Source of the DNA: JAABRU01 sp050180235
Lineage (GTDB): Bacteria; Desulfobacterota; Desulfobacteria; Desulfobacterales; Desulfococcaceae
Reading direction: 5' to 3'
Assembly (NCBI GenBank): GCA_050180235.1
Contig: JBFXEJ010000082.1
Span: 1-29,305, forward strand
DNA: 29,305 nucleotides
Notes under the pieces: model-generated
Database searches by the model: none
Told to the model about the DNA's origin: nothing
The model's input: the letters and a program-made list of their open reading frames with translations, nothing else
Made by a program: the position numbers and the translations under genes
Part shown: positions 1 to 7,062 of the stretch, piece by piece
Numbering within the stretch: the stretch's first letter is position 1
How the letters are laid out: each line of letters starts with the position of its first letter

Positions 1-60
1 AGACTGAAGATACTGTTTTTCTTTTTAAATTTTCTGGTACGGAAATACCCCAAAAAATAA
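1..60 (+). CDS. Possible 3' end of an upstream gene (partial)
   Basis: The frame starting at base 1 is open for 19 codons and stops with TAA at 58-60. It reads as a short hydrophobic then basic tail, which would suit the end of a membrane protein such as an ABC permease. The frame starting at base 3 is also open and stops at 72-74, so the true frame cannot be decided. An upstream same-strand gene would suit the ABC ATPase that follows within 30 bases. The function is not determinable. Confidence 0.25.
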   Translation, partial: RLKILFFFLNFLVRKYPKK

Positions 61-88
61 TCTGCCCATTTTAATCTGAAAGGGAAGC

Positions 89-1015
89 ATGGAAGTACGG
101 GTGAGGAATATCGGGAAAAAATACGGCAAAACCCAGGCATTGAAAGGGGTTTCCTTTTCCTTTGCTGCAAAACAGATTTACGGTTTTGTCGGCCCCAACG
201 GGGCAGGAAAAACAACCACCCTGCGCATTCTGGCCACACTGGAGGAGCCATGTTCCGGGGATGCCTGCATAAACGGCATTTCTGTGACCCAGTATCCGGA
301 AAAAATCCGTGAACTGGTGGGGTTCATGCCTGATGCGCTTCCCGCGCACAGTGATATAAGCGTTCATGAATATCTTGACTTTTTTGCACGGGTTTTCCGG
401 CTGAAAGGGGAAAACCGCCGAAAACGTATACAGGTGGTGGAGGAATTCACCGGACTGACCGGAATACAGGACAGGATGCTCAAAGCCCTGTCCAAAGGCA
501 TGAAGCAGCGGGTAAGCCTGGCCAGAGCTCTGGTTCATGATCCTCCTGTGCTGCTTATGGATGAACCGGCTTCCGGGCTGGATCCGCGCGCAAGAGTGGA
601 ACTGCGGGAACTTCTGAAAATCCTGGCCCGGCAGGGCAAGGCCATTCTTATCAGTTCCCATATTCTCAGCGAGCTGACCGAAATCTGTACCGGAGCCATC
701 ATCATTGAGCATGGACGGATTCTCCGCACCGGAGCCATTTCAGAACTCACAGACTCTGACCGGCCCAGTATCACTGTGCTTATCCGCACCTGTGAGGAAG
801 ATGAAAATCTGTTCCGTTCTCTCCTGGAAACCCCGTGTGTGTCAAAGGTGAACAGAGCAGGCCGGGAACTTTCTGTTGAAATGGAAGGGGGGGATAAAGA
901 AAGCAGTGAACTGCTGGCCTCCCTGATAAAACAGGGCCACAGAATCTGTGAATTCAAGCCCCGGCATACGGATCTGGAGGATATCTTCATGCGGATTACC
1001 AAAGGGGATGTCTAA
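89..1015 (+). CDS. ABC transporter ATP-binding protein (ABC-2/gliding-type exporter class)
   Basis: This is a 308-residue ATPase subunit that should power an exporter with a separate membrane permease. Visible motifs are Walker A GPNGAGKTT (residues 35-43), the ABC signature LSKGM (134-138), Walker B VLLMDEP followed by the D-loop ASGLD (154-164), and the switch histidine in SSHILSE near residue 199. About 90 residues after the NTPase core form the C-terminal extension usual in the CcmA/GldA/NatA-type ATPases of ABC-2 systems. The ATG at 89 is preceded by GAAAGGGAAG, an acceptable ribosome-binding site. No permease is downstream: the next gene is convergent and overlaps the stop by 4 bp, so a partner would lie upstream of the window. 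The substrate is unknown. Confidence 0.93.
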   Translation: MEVRVRNIGKKYGKTQALKGVSFSFAAKQIYGFVGPNGAGKTTTLRILATLEEPCSGDACINGISVTQYPEKIRELVGFMPDALPAHSDISVHEYLDFFARVFRLKGENRRKRIQVVEEFTGLTGIQDRMLKALSKGMKQRVSLARALVHDPPVLLMDEPASGLDPRARVELRELLKILARQGKAILISSHILSELTEICTGAIIIEHGRILRTGAISELTDSDRPSITVLIRTCEEDENLFRSLLETPCVSKVNRAGRELSVEMEGGDKESSELLASLIKQGHRICEFKPRHTDLEDIFMRITKGDV

Positions 1016-2433
1016 AAATATTCCTGCAAACCCGGGGGAATGGCTTCAAAACTCTGAATCTGATTCCATATGCTCCGTTCCGGTTCCTGTGCCGGAGACT
1101 TTTCCCCTTTGAGAACCATAAGAATTTCAGGGGAAATTCTCACAGGTTCCTGCACCCGCATTTTTTCCACAAAAACCTTTTTGTTCCGGATCAGGGAAAT
1201 CTCAGCAAAGGGATTGTGATAGGAAACAGAAGGCAGAATTCTGGCATCGCTGTAGCTTACAAATATCTGAATTCTTTCAGGTGAAAGCAAATTTCCCAGA
1301 CCTTCACTGAAATACAGTCTGTCTTTGGCCGGGGTGAGAAACCACAGATTCGGATCAGTCCCCTTTTGGGAAAAGTCTTCCGCCTGCAGGGCAGGAGCGC
1401 TGTTTTCCCCTGTGATGAAAAGGCTTCGGATATATCCGCTTTCTGTGAGGTCTTCATAAGATTTTCTGATGACTGCCGCATTTCTTTTCCGGAATGCGGC
1501 AGACTGAAAGCGGTTTTTGTACACAAAGGAACAGTAATTGACGGGCAGGGCAAGAGCATTTTCTGCCGCATAACGGAGCAGCCGCAGGGCTGCAAGTTCG
1601 GATTCCAGAACAGTGACTTTTTTTCCATGCAGAAAGGTATAGGGTCTGTGGATCATATTCACACTGTTGTAAGGCGTCAGGCGCAACTGATGGAGATTGA
1701 GATAGCTGATTCCGCTTTCCCGCATTTCCCGGATTTTCTCTTTCAGAAGTTCAAACTCCTCGGGAACAGCCGGAATTTCAACAGTTACATTGCCGATAAT
1801 GCCGACTGCTTTCCGGGCATTGTCCAGCCGGTATTTTGTGGCTCCGATATTGAAGCGGATTTCGTCAAGCCCTGCATCACGCAGTTTTTTCAGATTTTCC
1901 CCATTGGCAAAAATCCCGCTGGTATACATCCACAGATAGATGGAAGAACCGAATTTTTTCTTTATGGCTGTGACAAAACTCAGGGTCAGAGGAAAGGTGC
2001 CAAAGGGCTCCCCTCCGCTGATGGCCGCTCCCCTGAATCCGAATTTTTCCAGATAACTGAGATATTCTGAAGGATTATGAAAAGGAACGGAATTGGTCAT
2101 GGGAACGCCGTTTCTGTTCTGCTCTGCCGGACAGTGAAAACAGGCGCATGGGCATTTGCCGTTGACAAACAGACATGACCAGGTTCCCTGACCGCAGGTT
2201 ACGCAGCCCGGTGACAATTCATGCCAGAAGAATTTTGTATGGTGGCAAACTGTCTGCAACCCGGTTTCCGGCAGGCGCAGAAGTTCTGTGCGCTGCGCGG
2301 CTGCATTGGCCGCCTCTTCCGGAGAAATCCATCTGAGCATGGAGTATGTATCTCCGTATTCCTGCCTGTTTTCATTGATAATATGTTCTTTTGTCTGCTG
2401 CATAATATATGACTGTCCTTTTTCAGATTTCAT
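1012..2433 (-). CDS. Radical SAM protein (CX3CX2C), resembles the uncharacterised COG2108-type group
   Basis: This is a 473-residue radical S-adenosylmethionine enzyme. The [4Fe-4S] motif CX3CX2C is at C94, C98 and C101, and the SAM-contact motif SGGEP lies near residue 140. Three more cysteines just before the cluster motif (C77, C80, C87, in GCVTCGQG...C) could bind an accessory metal or cluster. The layout of a Cys pair, a short beta segment and then CPxxCFxCP recalls proteins annotated as pyruvate-formate-lyase-activase-related and uncharacterised; this comparison is from memory. The second ATG (M11, base 2403) has a better Shine-Dalgarno (AAAGGA) than the first, so the protein may start there. 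The gene is convergent with the ABC ATPase. The substrate is unknown. Confidence 0.88.
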   Translation of the reverse strand: MKSEKGQSYIMQQTKEHIINENRQEYGDTYSMLRWISPEEAANAAAQRTELLRLPETGLQTVCHHTKFFWHELSPGCVTCGQGTWSCLFVNGKCPCACFHCPAEQNRNGVPMTNSVPFHNPSEYLSYLEKFGFRGAAISGGEPFGTFPLTLSFVTAIKKKFGSSIYLWMYTSGIFANGENLKKLRDAGLDEIRFNIGATKYRLDNARKAVGIIGNVTVEIPAVPEEFELLKEKIREMRESGISYLNLHQLRLTPYNSVNMIHRPYTFLHGKKVTVLESELAALRLLRYAAENALALPVNYCSFVYKNRFQSAAFRKRNAAVIRKSYEDLTESGYIRSLFITGENSAPALQAEDFSQKGTDPNLWFLTPAKDRLYFSEGLGNLLSPERIQIFVSYSDARILPSVSYHNPFAEISLIRNKKVFVEKMRVQEPVRISPEILMVLKGEKSPAQEPERSIWNQIQSFEAIPPGLQEYF

Positions 2434-2499
2434 ATCCGTTCATTTTGAACCACTGCCCTTTGTCAATGTATATATGGAATGGCAATTTAACAGTTTCAC

Positions 2500-2570
2500 C
2501 GTCATTCCGGCGAATGCCTGTATCCAGAACTGTTTGAAATAAATTAATTTTGGATTATTCCGGAATGACG
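2500..2570. repeat. Inverted repeat with CGTCATTCCGG arms
   Basis: CGTCATTCCGG at 2500-2510 is perfectly complementary to CCGGAATGACG at 2560-2570. The motif is typical of short intergenic palindromic elements of the 'ATTCCGGCGAA...CCGGAAT' kind that are scattered through many proteobacterial genomes. It lies upstream of the radical SAM gene (minus strand) and may be a small MITE. Confidence 0.6.
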
Positions 2571-2605
2571 GAAATGAATAAATTATTTAATCCCCATTCC
2601 ATAAT

Positions 2606-2636
2606 ACTATACAATATCAGATAAATTTTGTATAGT
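2606..2636. repeat. 9-bp inverted repeat, possible operator or hairpin
   Basis: ACTATACAA (2606-2614) and TTGTATAGT (2628-2636) are perfect inverted arms separated by 13 bases, in a gene-free stretch. It could be a regulator site or the end of a small mobile repeat. No function can be assigned. Confidence 0.4.
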
Positions 2637-2763
2637 GAAACCTTATATCAGATAGCAGGGGCAAATATCTGCTGCCGGGACCTGAAATCCAGGAACTCTG
2701 AAAAACTGCCGGTATCCGGTCAGAGGGTCTTTTCATACTGATAAAATCAGGGCATACCTGCTG

Positions 2764-2786
2764 CAGGGGCAGGCTGCCTGCCCCTG
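2764..2786. terminator. Strong GC-rich hairpin (no clear U tract)
   Basis: CAGGGGCAGG (2764-2773), loop CTG, CCTGCCCCTG (2777-2786) form a perfect 10-bp stem. No T tract follows on either strand, so it may be a repeat hairpin rather than an intrinsic terminator. It sits 12 bases before a MITE-like element. Confidence 0.4.
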
Positions 2787-2797
2787 CTGTCAGTATA

Positions 2798-2900
2798 AGG
2801 TGATTTACAGAAAAGAATATACCGGAAAATTATCAAAAGCTTCCGGCTTTTGCCCTGTGTCTGTGAACTGAACCGGGATATTTATTTTCATAAATCACCT
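2798..2900. mobile_element. MITE-like element, family A (copy 1, 103 bp)
   Basis: The element is bounded by AGGTGATTT (2798-2806) and its perfect complement AAATCACCT (2892-2900). A second copy of exactly the same length and closely similar interior lies at 5471-5573. The interior includes the shared stretch CTGTGAACTGAACCGGGATA. No protein is encoded. These properties suit a non-autonomous transposable element. It ends 38 bases before the start of the HExxH gene, so it probably supplies part of that gene's upstream region. Confidence 0.75.
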
Positions 2901-2938
2901 AAAGTGCCCCACTATCCGTATCCGATAACAAAACTGTT

Positions 2939-3511
2939 ATGGAAAATTATACAGCACAAAAAAAAATACGAAATTTTTCATCGGAATTTCCGCATTTTGA
3001 CGATCAGCAACTGCGGTTTGTGGAAGATGCTGTTTCCATGGCTGAAGAACTGGTTTCTGATGCCTACAAAATGTCATCAGGCCAGTGGCTTAGGTCAAGA
3101 TATGACATCAAAACCCTGGCTGATCTGCATGAGAATGAAATTGTGCACGGCCCTCTGGCCCAGGTTATCCGTTATACTGCCAAACGCAAAGATGCCTCAC
3201 TGGGTTCCGCTGTGTTTGATGTATACAAAATATGCCTTCAGGATCATGCGATACTTGAAAGAATGAAACAGAATCCGGAACTGGAACTGCTGCCCCTTTG
3301 CCTGTACATTGTCACCCATGAACTGATTCATGTGGTGAGATTCTGCAAATTTCTCCAAAATTTTGATGCTTCAGAGGAAGAGAAAAAAGCAGAGGAAAAC
3401 CGGGTGGACAGACGCACCCATGAAATTCTCGGGACTGTCCGGCTTCCGGAAATCGGCAGGGTGATAAGTTTCTTTCATAAATGCCGGGAGCCTGTGGATG
3501 CATTGCGGTAA
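2939..3511 (+). CDS. Conserved-looking hypothetical protein with an HExxH motif
   Basis: This is a 190-residue soluble protein. It contains HELIH at 127-131, the zinc-binding HExxH pattern, at the end of a predicted hydrophobic helix (LLPLCLYIVTHELIHVV). About 30 residues later, EENRVDRRTHE could supply a third ligand as in many metallopeptidases. I do not recognise the family and see no signal peptide, so a cytoplasmic metalloprotease-like or metal-binding protein is only an inference. The ATG at 2939 has no strong Shine-Dalgarno. An overlapping frame starting at 2850 is rejected because this frame has the balanced composition and the coherent motif. No operon partner is adjacent. Confidence 0.75.
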   Translation: MENYTAQKKIRNFSSEFPHFDDQQLRFVEDAVSMAEELVSDAYKMSSGQWLRSRYDIKTLADLHENEIVHGPLAQVIRYTAKRKDASLGSAVFDVYKICLQDHAILERMKQNPELELLPLCLYIVTHELIHVVRFCKFLQNFDASEEEKKAEENRVDRRTHEILGTVRLPEIGRVISFFHKCREPVDALR

Positions 3512-3622
3512 AATTCTGTGGTGACTTTTTTTACTTTCATCCCCTGATCTGAGCCCTGCACAGGGGTGGAAAAAATCTGAAAATATTGATATTATTATAT
3601 AAACAGTTCAAAAAAACAAATC

Positions 3623-3749
3623 ATACCGGTTCGCCATTGAAAGTATACTTATGATTCGGTTTCCCACAGAGGATACAGAGAGAAAAAACCGCAGAGAACA
3701 CAGAGGAAACAATTCACCTTATTATATAAATTCAACAGCGAATTGGTAT
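3623..3749. mobile_element. MITE-like element, family B (copy 1, 127 bp)
   Basis: The terminal inverted repeats are ATACCGGTTCGCCATTGA at the left and a diverged complement ending AATTGGTAT at the right. The interior carries the pattern CACAGAGGATACAGAGAG and CGCAGAGAACACAGAGG, a low-complexity motif met in many repeat-rich bacteria. The reverse complement, also 127 bp long, lies at 22179-22305. It encodes nothing. Confidence 0.75.
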
Positions 3750-3803
3750 CAGAATCCCGAAAGGGATGACATTGTCACGCGATTTGAGCCATTATCCGCT
3801 ATA

Positions 3804-4000
3804 ATACCAATTTGCCATTGATTTTTTCAGAAAATCCCCTCCTGAGAGGGGCAGGGCCGTGTTTCATAAGTATAGTTCTTTTATCAACTTTTGTCCTCTG
3901 CAAACCTGATGGAGGAGTGCAAAAGTTAAGCGGAGCGGTTTTTTGCAAAGAGGACAAAAGTTGAGGAAAATACTATATATTTTCAATGGCGAACCGGTAT
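3804..4000. mobile_element. MITE-like element, family B variant (197 bp) with a long internal stem, directly upstream of rtcB
   Basis: The ends ATACCAATTTGCCATTGA (3804-3821) and TCAATGGCGAACCGGTAT (3983-4000) are the family-B termini, but the interior differs from the 127-bp copies. It contains a long imperfect stem: TCAACTTTTGTCCTCT near 3886 pairs with AGAGGACAAAAGTTGA ending near 3964, and the loop also carries GTGCAAAAGTTAAGCGG. The right end lies only 31 bases before the rtcB start, so transcription into rtcB must start within or pass through the element. Confidence 0.7.
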
Positions 4001-4031
4001 AATGTCCAATAATGAAAAAAAAGGGGGGAAA

Positions 4032-5471
4032 ATGTCAGAGGAACTGATCAAAATTGATGAATACAGATGGGAACTTCCCCAGAGCGGAATCATGCGGGTT
4101 CCGGGCAGGATTTACACAAATGAATCCATGCTGGAGGCTCTGAAAAAAGAGGGAACCCTGGTTCAGGTGGCAAATGTGGCATCTCTGCCCGGAATTGTCA
4201 ATGTTTCCCTTGCCATGCCTGATGTGCATCAGGGATACGGTTTTTCCATCGGCGGGGTTGCCGCGTTTGACTGGGACGAGGGAATTATTTCGCCCGGCGG
4301 AGTGGGATATGACATCAACTGCGGCGTGCGTCTCGCGGGTACGCATCTGGAGGAAAAAGATGTGCGCCCAAAACTCGACGATCTGGTAAATGCTTTGTAT
4401 CAGAACATTCCCTCAGGCGTGGGTTCCAAAGGTTCGGTGCGGGTTTCCGGAGATGAGGAAAAAAGGGTTCTCCGTGAGGGAAGCCGCTGGGCCGTGAAAC
4501 AGGGATTCGGAGATGATACTGACCTGTCTCTGACCGAAGACGGCGGATGTCTGCCTGATGCTGATCCGGATGTAATCAGCGAAAAGGCATTGGATCGGGG
4601 CAAAAAGCAGTTGGGAACCCTGGGTTCCGGCAACCATTTTCTGGAAATCGGGGTCGTGGATGAAATCTATGATGAAGACACTGCACGGGTTTTCGGTCTG
4701 TTTCAGGGACAGGTGACGGTGCTGCTGCATACCGGATCACGGGGGCTGGGATACCAGATTTGTGATGATTTTCTGGCTTTTATGACAAAGCATGTGAAAA
4801 ATCTGCCCTTTTATCTGCCGGATCGCCAGCTCTCCTGCGCGATGATTCAGTCTGAAGAAGGGCGGCGTTATATGCGGGCTATGGCCTGCGCTGCCAATTA
4901 CGCATGGGCCAACCGCCAGATTCTCATGCACCATGCAAAAGAGGTTCTGCTGAAAACCCTGAGTGTCAGTCCCAGAAATCTGGGCATGCGGCTGGTTTAT
5001 GACATCTGCCACAATATTGCCAAAAAAGAGGAGCATATCGTTGACGGGAAAAAACGCACAGTATGCGTACACCGCAAGGGAGCAACCCGATCCTTTGCGC
5101 CGGGGCATCCGGTTCTGTGTGAAGCATACCGGAGCGTGGGACAGCCGGTTCTGGTTCCCGGAGATATGGGAACGGCCTCCTATGTGCTGGTGGGTACACA
5201 GAAAGCAATGGAAGAAACCTTTGGCTCCACCTGTCACGGCGCAGGAAGGGTTTTGAGCCGCACTGCCGCGAAAAAAGCAGCAAAAGGCCGTGCCATTTAC
5301 CGGGAACTCGAAGACAAGGGCATTCTGGTGAGATGGACAGGACGGGCCACTTTGGCAGAGGAAATGCCGGACGCATACAAGGATATTTCGCAGGTGATTG
5401 ATGTGGTTCACGGCGCGGGCATTTCCAAAAAAGTGGCAAAACTCAGACCTATGGCTGTCATTAAGGGATAA
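4032..5471 (+). CDS. rtcB: RNA-splicing ligase RtcB (3'-phosphate RNA ligase)
   Basis: RtcB joins RNA 3'-phosphate or 2',3'-cyclic phosphate ends to 5'-OH ends, using GTP and Mn2+. The 479-residue protein has the full set of family motifs: MPDVHQGYGFSIGG (D64, H66), PGGVGYDINCGVRL with the metal-binding Cys97, SGNHFLE near residue 200, and CHGAGR with the guanylylated histidine at H402. I chose the ATG at 4032 because AAAGGGGGGAAA lies immediately before it and family members begin close to the KIDEYRWEIP-like segment. An in-frame ATG at 4002 lies right at the edge of a MITE and would add 10 unusual residues. No archease gene is adjacent. The gene is flanked on both sides by MITE-like repeats and is probably transcribed alone for RNA repair or tRNA maintenance. 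Confidence 0.97.
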   Translation: MSEELIKIDEYRWELPQSGIMRVPGRIYTNESMLEALKKEGTLVQVANVASLPGIVNVSLAMPDVHQGYGFSIGGVAAFDWDEGIISPGGVGYDINCGVRLAGTHLEEKDVRPKLDDLVNALYQNIPSGVGSKGSVRVSGDEEKRVLREGSRWAVKQGFGDDTDLSLTEDGGCLPDADPDVISEKALDRGKKQLGTLGSGNHFLEIGVVDEIYDEDTARVFGLFQGQVTVLLHTGSRGLGYQICDDFLAFMTKHVKNLPFYLPDRQLSCAMIQSEEGRRYMRAMACAANYAWANRQILMHHAKEVLLKTLSVSPRNLGMRLVYDICHNIAKKEEHIVDGKKRTVCVHRKGATRSFAPGHPVLCEAYRSVGQPVLVPGDMGTASYVLVGTQKAMEETFGSTCHGAGRVLSRTAAKKAAKGRAIYRELEDKGILVRWTGRATLAEEMPDAYKDISQVIDVVHGAGISKKVAKLRPMAVIKG

Positions 5472-5573
5472 GGTGGTTTCCGGAAAAGAATATACTGCCA
5501 AAGTATCAAAAGCTTTCAGCTTTTGCCCTGTGCCTGTGAACTGAACCGGGATATTTATTTTCAGAAATCACCT
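5471..5573. mobile_element. MITE-like element, family A (copy 2, 103 bp), abutting the rtcB stop codon
   Basis: AGGTGGTTT (5471-5479) and AAATCACCT (5565-5573) bound a 103-bp element with strong similarity to 2798-2900, including CTGTGAACTGAACCGGGATA. The first base coincides with the last base of the rtcB TAA stop, so insertion left the reading frame intact but placed the element directly in the 3' untranslated region. Confidence 0.75.
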
Positions 5574-5587
5574 AAGTATCCAAATCA

Positions 5588-5732
5588 GAAAGTTTTCCGC
5601 AGCCCTTTATCAGAGCTGTCCCCGGAGTGCAGAAACTGCATTTCTGCATGACTGACCGGCAGAAAATGTTCCGTTTCATACCCTTCCGCAGAGCAGAAAT
5701 ACAATTTCTGCACTCCTGCGGAAAGTTTTCGG
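5588..5732. repeat. Dispersed inverted repeat, family C (copy 1)
   Basis: The ends GAAAGTTTTCCGCAG (5588-5602) and CTGCGGAAAGTTTTC (5716-5730) are near-inverted. Inside, GGAGTGCAGAAACTGC and GCAGAAATACAATTTCTGCACTCC form further palindromes. The same sequence in reverse orientation is found at 14659-14920, where it is interrupted by a family-A-ended element. It is noncoding and lies between rtcB and the marR promoter. Confidence 0.65.
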
Positions 5733-5764
5733 TCTGCTGCCTTTGGATTCTGAAAAAATAATTA

Positions 5765-5812
5765 TTGACAAACATTTTGCATACTATTATATTGCACACA
5801 AGTTATTTGTGT
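5765..5812 (+). promoter_or_regulatory. Sigma-70-like promoter and palindromic operator upstream of the MarR gene
   Basis: TTGACA (5765-5770), a 17-base spacer and TATATT (5788-5793) make an almost ideal housekeeping promoter 42 bases before the marR-like start codon. Immediately downstream, ACACAA-GTTAT-TTGTGT (5796-5812) is a perfect 6+6 inverted repeat over the expected transcription start, a typical position for MarR-family autorepression. The autoregulation itself is an inference. Confidence 0.65.
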
Positions 5813-5834
5813 TCAATATACAGGAAGATCAGTC

Positions 5835-6242
5835 ATGAATATTCAGGATTGCATATTTTTTCAACTCTCCAAAGCCAGCCAGTCCGGAATACGCTTCTGG
5901 GCCGGGAAAATTTCAGACTGCAATGTAAGTCCGGTACAGGGTCTGGTGCTGATTTCTCTGGCAGAGGAAGATCGTACCACATCCGCACATCTGGGGCAGC
6001 GCGTTCAACTGGACAGCGCAACCCTTACCGGCATTATTGACCGGCTGGAAAAAAGCGGGCTGGCGGAAAGACAGAGAAATCCGGATGACCGCCGCGCTAT
6101 TCTGATCTGCCTGACAGAAAAGGGAAGGCAGGTTGCTGATAAAATACGCGGGATTTCGGAAACAGCCAACCGGGAATTTCTATCGGGCCTGAGCGAAGAT
6201 GAGGAACGGATTCTGCGCGCACTTCTGCGCAGAATCCGGTGA
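5835..6242 (+). CDS. MarR-family transcriptional regulator
   Basis: This is a 135-residue winged-helix DNA-binding protein that should act as a dimer. The recognition-helix region LDSATLTGIIDRLEKSGLAERQRNPDDRRAILICLTEKG is typical of MarR proteins, with the wing tip DDRR at about residues 89-92. Its length is normal for the family. The ATG at 5835 follows AGGAAGATC. The promoter and a 17-bp palindrome directly upstream point to self-regulation. No obvious target operon is adjacent, because repeats separate it from both neighbours. The ligand is unknown. Confidence 0.93.
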   Translation: MNIQDCIFFQLSKASQSGIRFWAGKISDCNVSPVQGLVLISLAEEDRTTSAHLGQRVQLDSATLTGIIDRLEKSGLAERQRNPDDRRAILICLTEKGRQVADKIRGISETANREFLSGLSEDEERILRALLRRIR

Positions 6243-6337
6243 AAATGCAGGTTTTCAGAAACTGTTTTTGGTGGGAGATATTTTTTGGCATTTTTACTTG
6301 TGTACAATTAAAGTTATTACGAGCAAAACAGCACATA

Positions 6338-6452
6338 AGCACTTTAGTGTCTGTATCAAAATAACCTGTTATAAACCCTGAGGGTTTTCAAAACCCTCAG
6401 GGTTTCCGGACAGGAAAATTGTACAGGTTATTTTTTTACAGACCCTTAGTGT
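6338..6452. repeat. Composite palindromic element with a 16-bp perfect core hairpin
   Basis: The core AAACCCTGAGGGTTTT (6373-6388) pairs with AAAACCCTCAGGGTTT (6390-6405) across a one-base loop. Outer arms AAAATAACCTGT (6358-6369) and ACAGGTTATTTT (6423-6434) are perfect complements, and outside these GTCTGTA and TACAGAC continue the symmetry. The nested symmetry and lack of an ORF suit a MITE-like element. The ACAT AAGC-TTTAG flank recurs in part near 14952. Confidence 0.65.
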
Positions 6453-6456
6453 ACAA

Positions 6457-6489
6457 AAAAACCGGATTTTTTGGAAAAATCCGGTTTTT
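6457..6489. terminator. Bidirectional terminator-like hairpin
   Basis: AAAAACCGGATTTTT (6457-6471), loop TGG, AAAAATCCGGTTTTT (6475-6489) form a perfect 15-bp stem ending in T runs on both strands. It could terminate transcription from the MarR gene, which ends about 215 bases upstream, or simply be another repeat hairpin. Confidence 0.5.
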
Positions 6490-6532
6490 GCAACGCACAG
6501 ATTCAAGGCTGACAGAATTCGTTTTTATAGAA

Positions 6533-6604
6533 TAGACCTCTTGCAAAAGTCAATTTTAATCCAATAAAATCAAAGGTGCAACTCCCAGTTTTGCAAGAGG
6601 TCTA
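6533..6604. mobile_element. Short MITE-like element (72 bp, 16-bp perfect terminal inverted repeats)
   Basis: TAGACCTCTTGCAAAA (6533-6548) and TTTTGCAAGAGGTCTA (6589-6604) are perfect complements around a 40-base AT-rich centre. This is the structure of a very short non-autonomous element. No related transposase is visible in the window; the IS630 element at 7426 has different ends. Confidence 0.7.
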
Positions 6605-6608
6605 ATAA

Positions 6609-6684
6609 CTGACTGATTGACAGACTGAATTTTTTTTAAAAATTCAGTCTGTAATCCTGTAAACTTCATCGCGGTCATGTAATG
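6609..6684. repeat. Dispersed hairpin repeat, family E (copy 1)
   Basis: CTGACTGATTGACAGACTGAA, an AT-rich stem (CAGACTGAATTTTT/AAAAATTCAGTCTG), then GTAATCCTGTAAACTTCATC and GCGGTCATGTA. The same order recurs at 14981-15055 with a few changes. In both places it ends shortly before a gene start region, so it may be a MITE or a conserved leader. Confidence 0.55.
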
Positions 6685-6731
6685 GCAGAAAATTTTTGGT
6701 GCATTCACTTTTTCACAGCAGGGAGGGAACC

Positions 6732-6938
6732 ATGTTTAACATTAATGAAATTATTGAGGAATACCGTAAAGGGGATTTTGAGAAACGCCTGTCTTTTTTT
6801 CTGGAATACCGGGACATCCGGGATGCGTTTACGGAAATTGATCAGAAAGAGTACTATTCCGGAAAAAGGAAATATGCGGGTGAAACAGCCAAAACAGGTA
6901 ACAAATTATGCTGGGGACTGAAGGCGTTCTGTCATTAA
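6732..6938 (+). CDS. Small hypothetical protein (68 aa)
   Basis: The ATG at 6732 is preceded by GGGAGGGAACC, a strong ribosome-binding site, which decides this frame over an overlapping one that starts at 6682. The first ~43 residues (MFNINEIIEEYRKGDFEKRL...) look like a genuine amphipathic helical protein rich in Glu, Arg and Phe. The last ~20 residues (GETAKTGNKLCWGLKAFCH) have a different character and may come from a frameshifted or rearranged 3' end. The family is not recognised. It lies 125 bases before the interrupted CMD-like gene, separated by short repeats, and might be cotranscribed with it. Confidence 0.6.
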   Translation: MFNINEIIEEYRKGDFEKRLSFFLEYRDIRDAFTEIDQKEYYSGKRKYAGETAKTGNKLCWGLKAFCH

Positions 6939-6943
6939 AAGCA

Positions 6944-7026
6944 GAACAGGCTTCCAGCCTGTTCATAAAACCCAGCACAGGCTTCCAGCTTGTTCGCAAA
7001 ACCCGGCACAGGCTGGAAGCTTGTGC
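6944..7026. repeat. Three 21-base palindrome-like units at 31-base spacing
   Basis: GAACAGGCTTCCAGCCTGTTC (units at 6944-6964, 6975-6995 and 7006-7026, with changes) are separated by a conserved AAAACCC-containing spacer. Each unit is close to self-complementary, and the third reads GGCTGGAAGC in place of GGCTTCCAGC, the inverse centre. They lie between the 68-aa gene and the CMD-like gene and end about 24 bases before the latter's Shine-Dalgarno. Confidence 0.65.
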
Positions 7027-7062
7027 TACTTTCTAATCTGCAACAGGGAAAGGAGAAAGAAA

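Noticed and set aside
4002..4031. Earlier start of rtcB at ATG 4002
   Set aside because: This ATG lies at the edge of the MITE and has no ribosome site; ATG 4032 directly follows AAAGGGGGGAAA and fits the family N-terminus.
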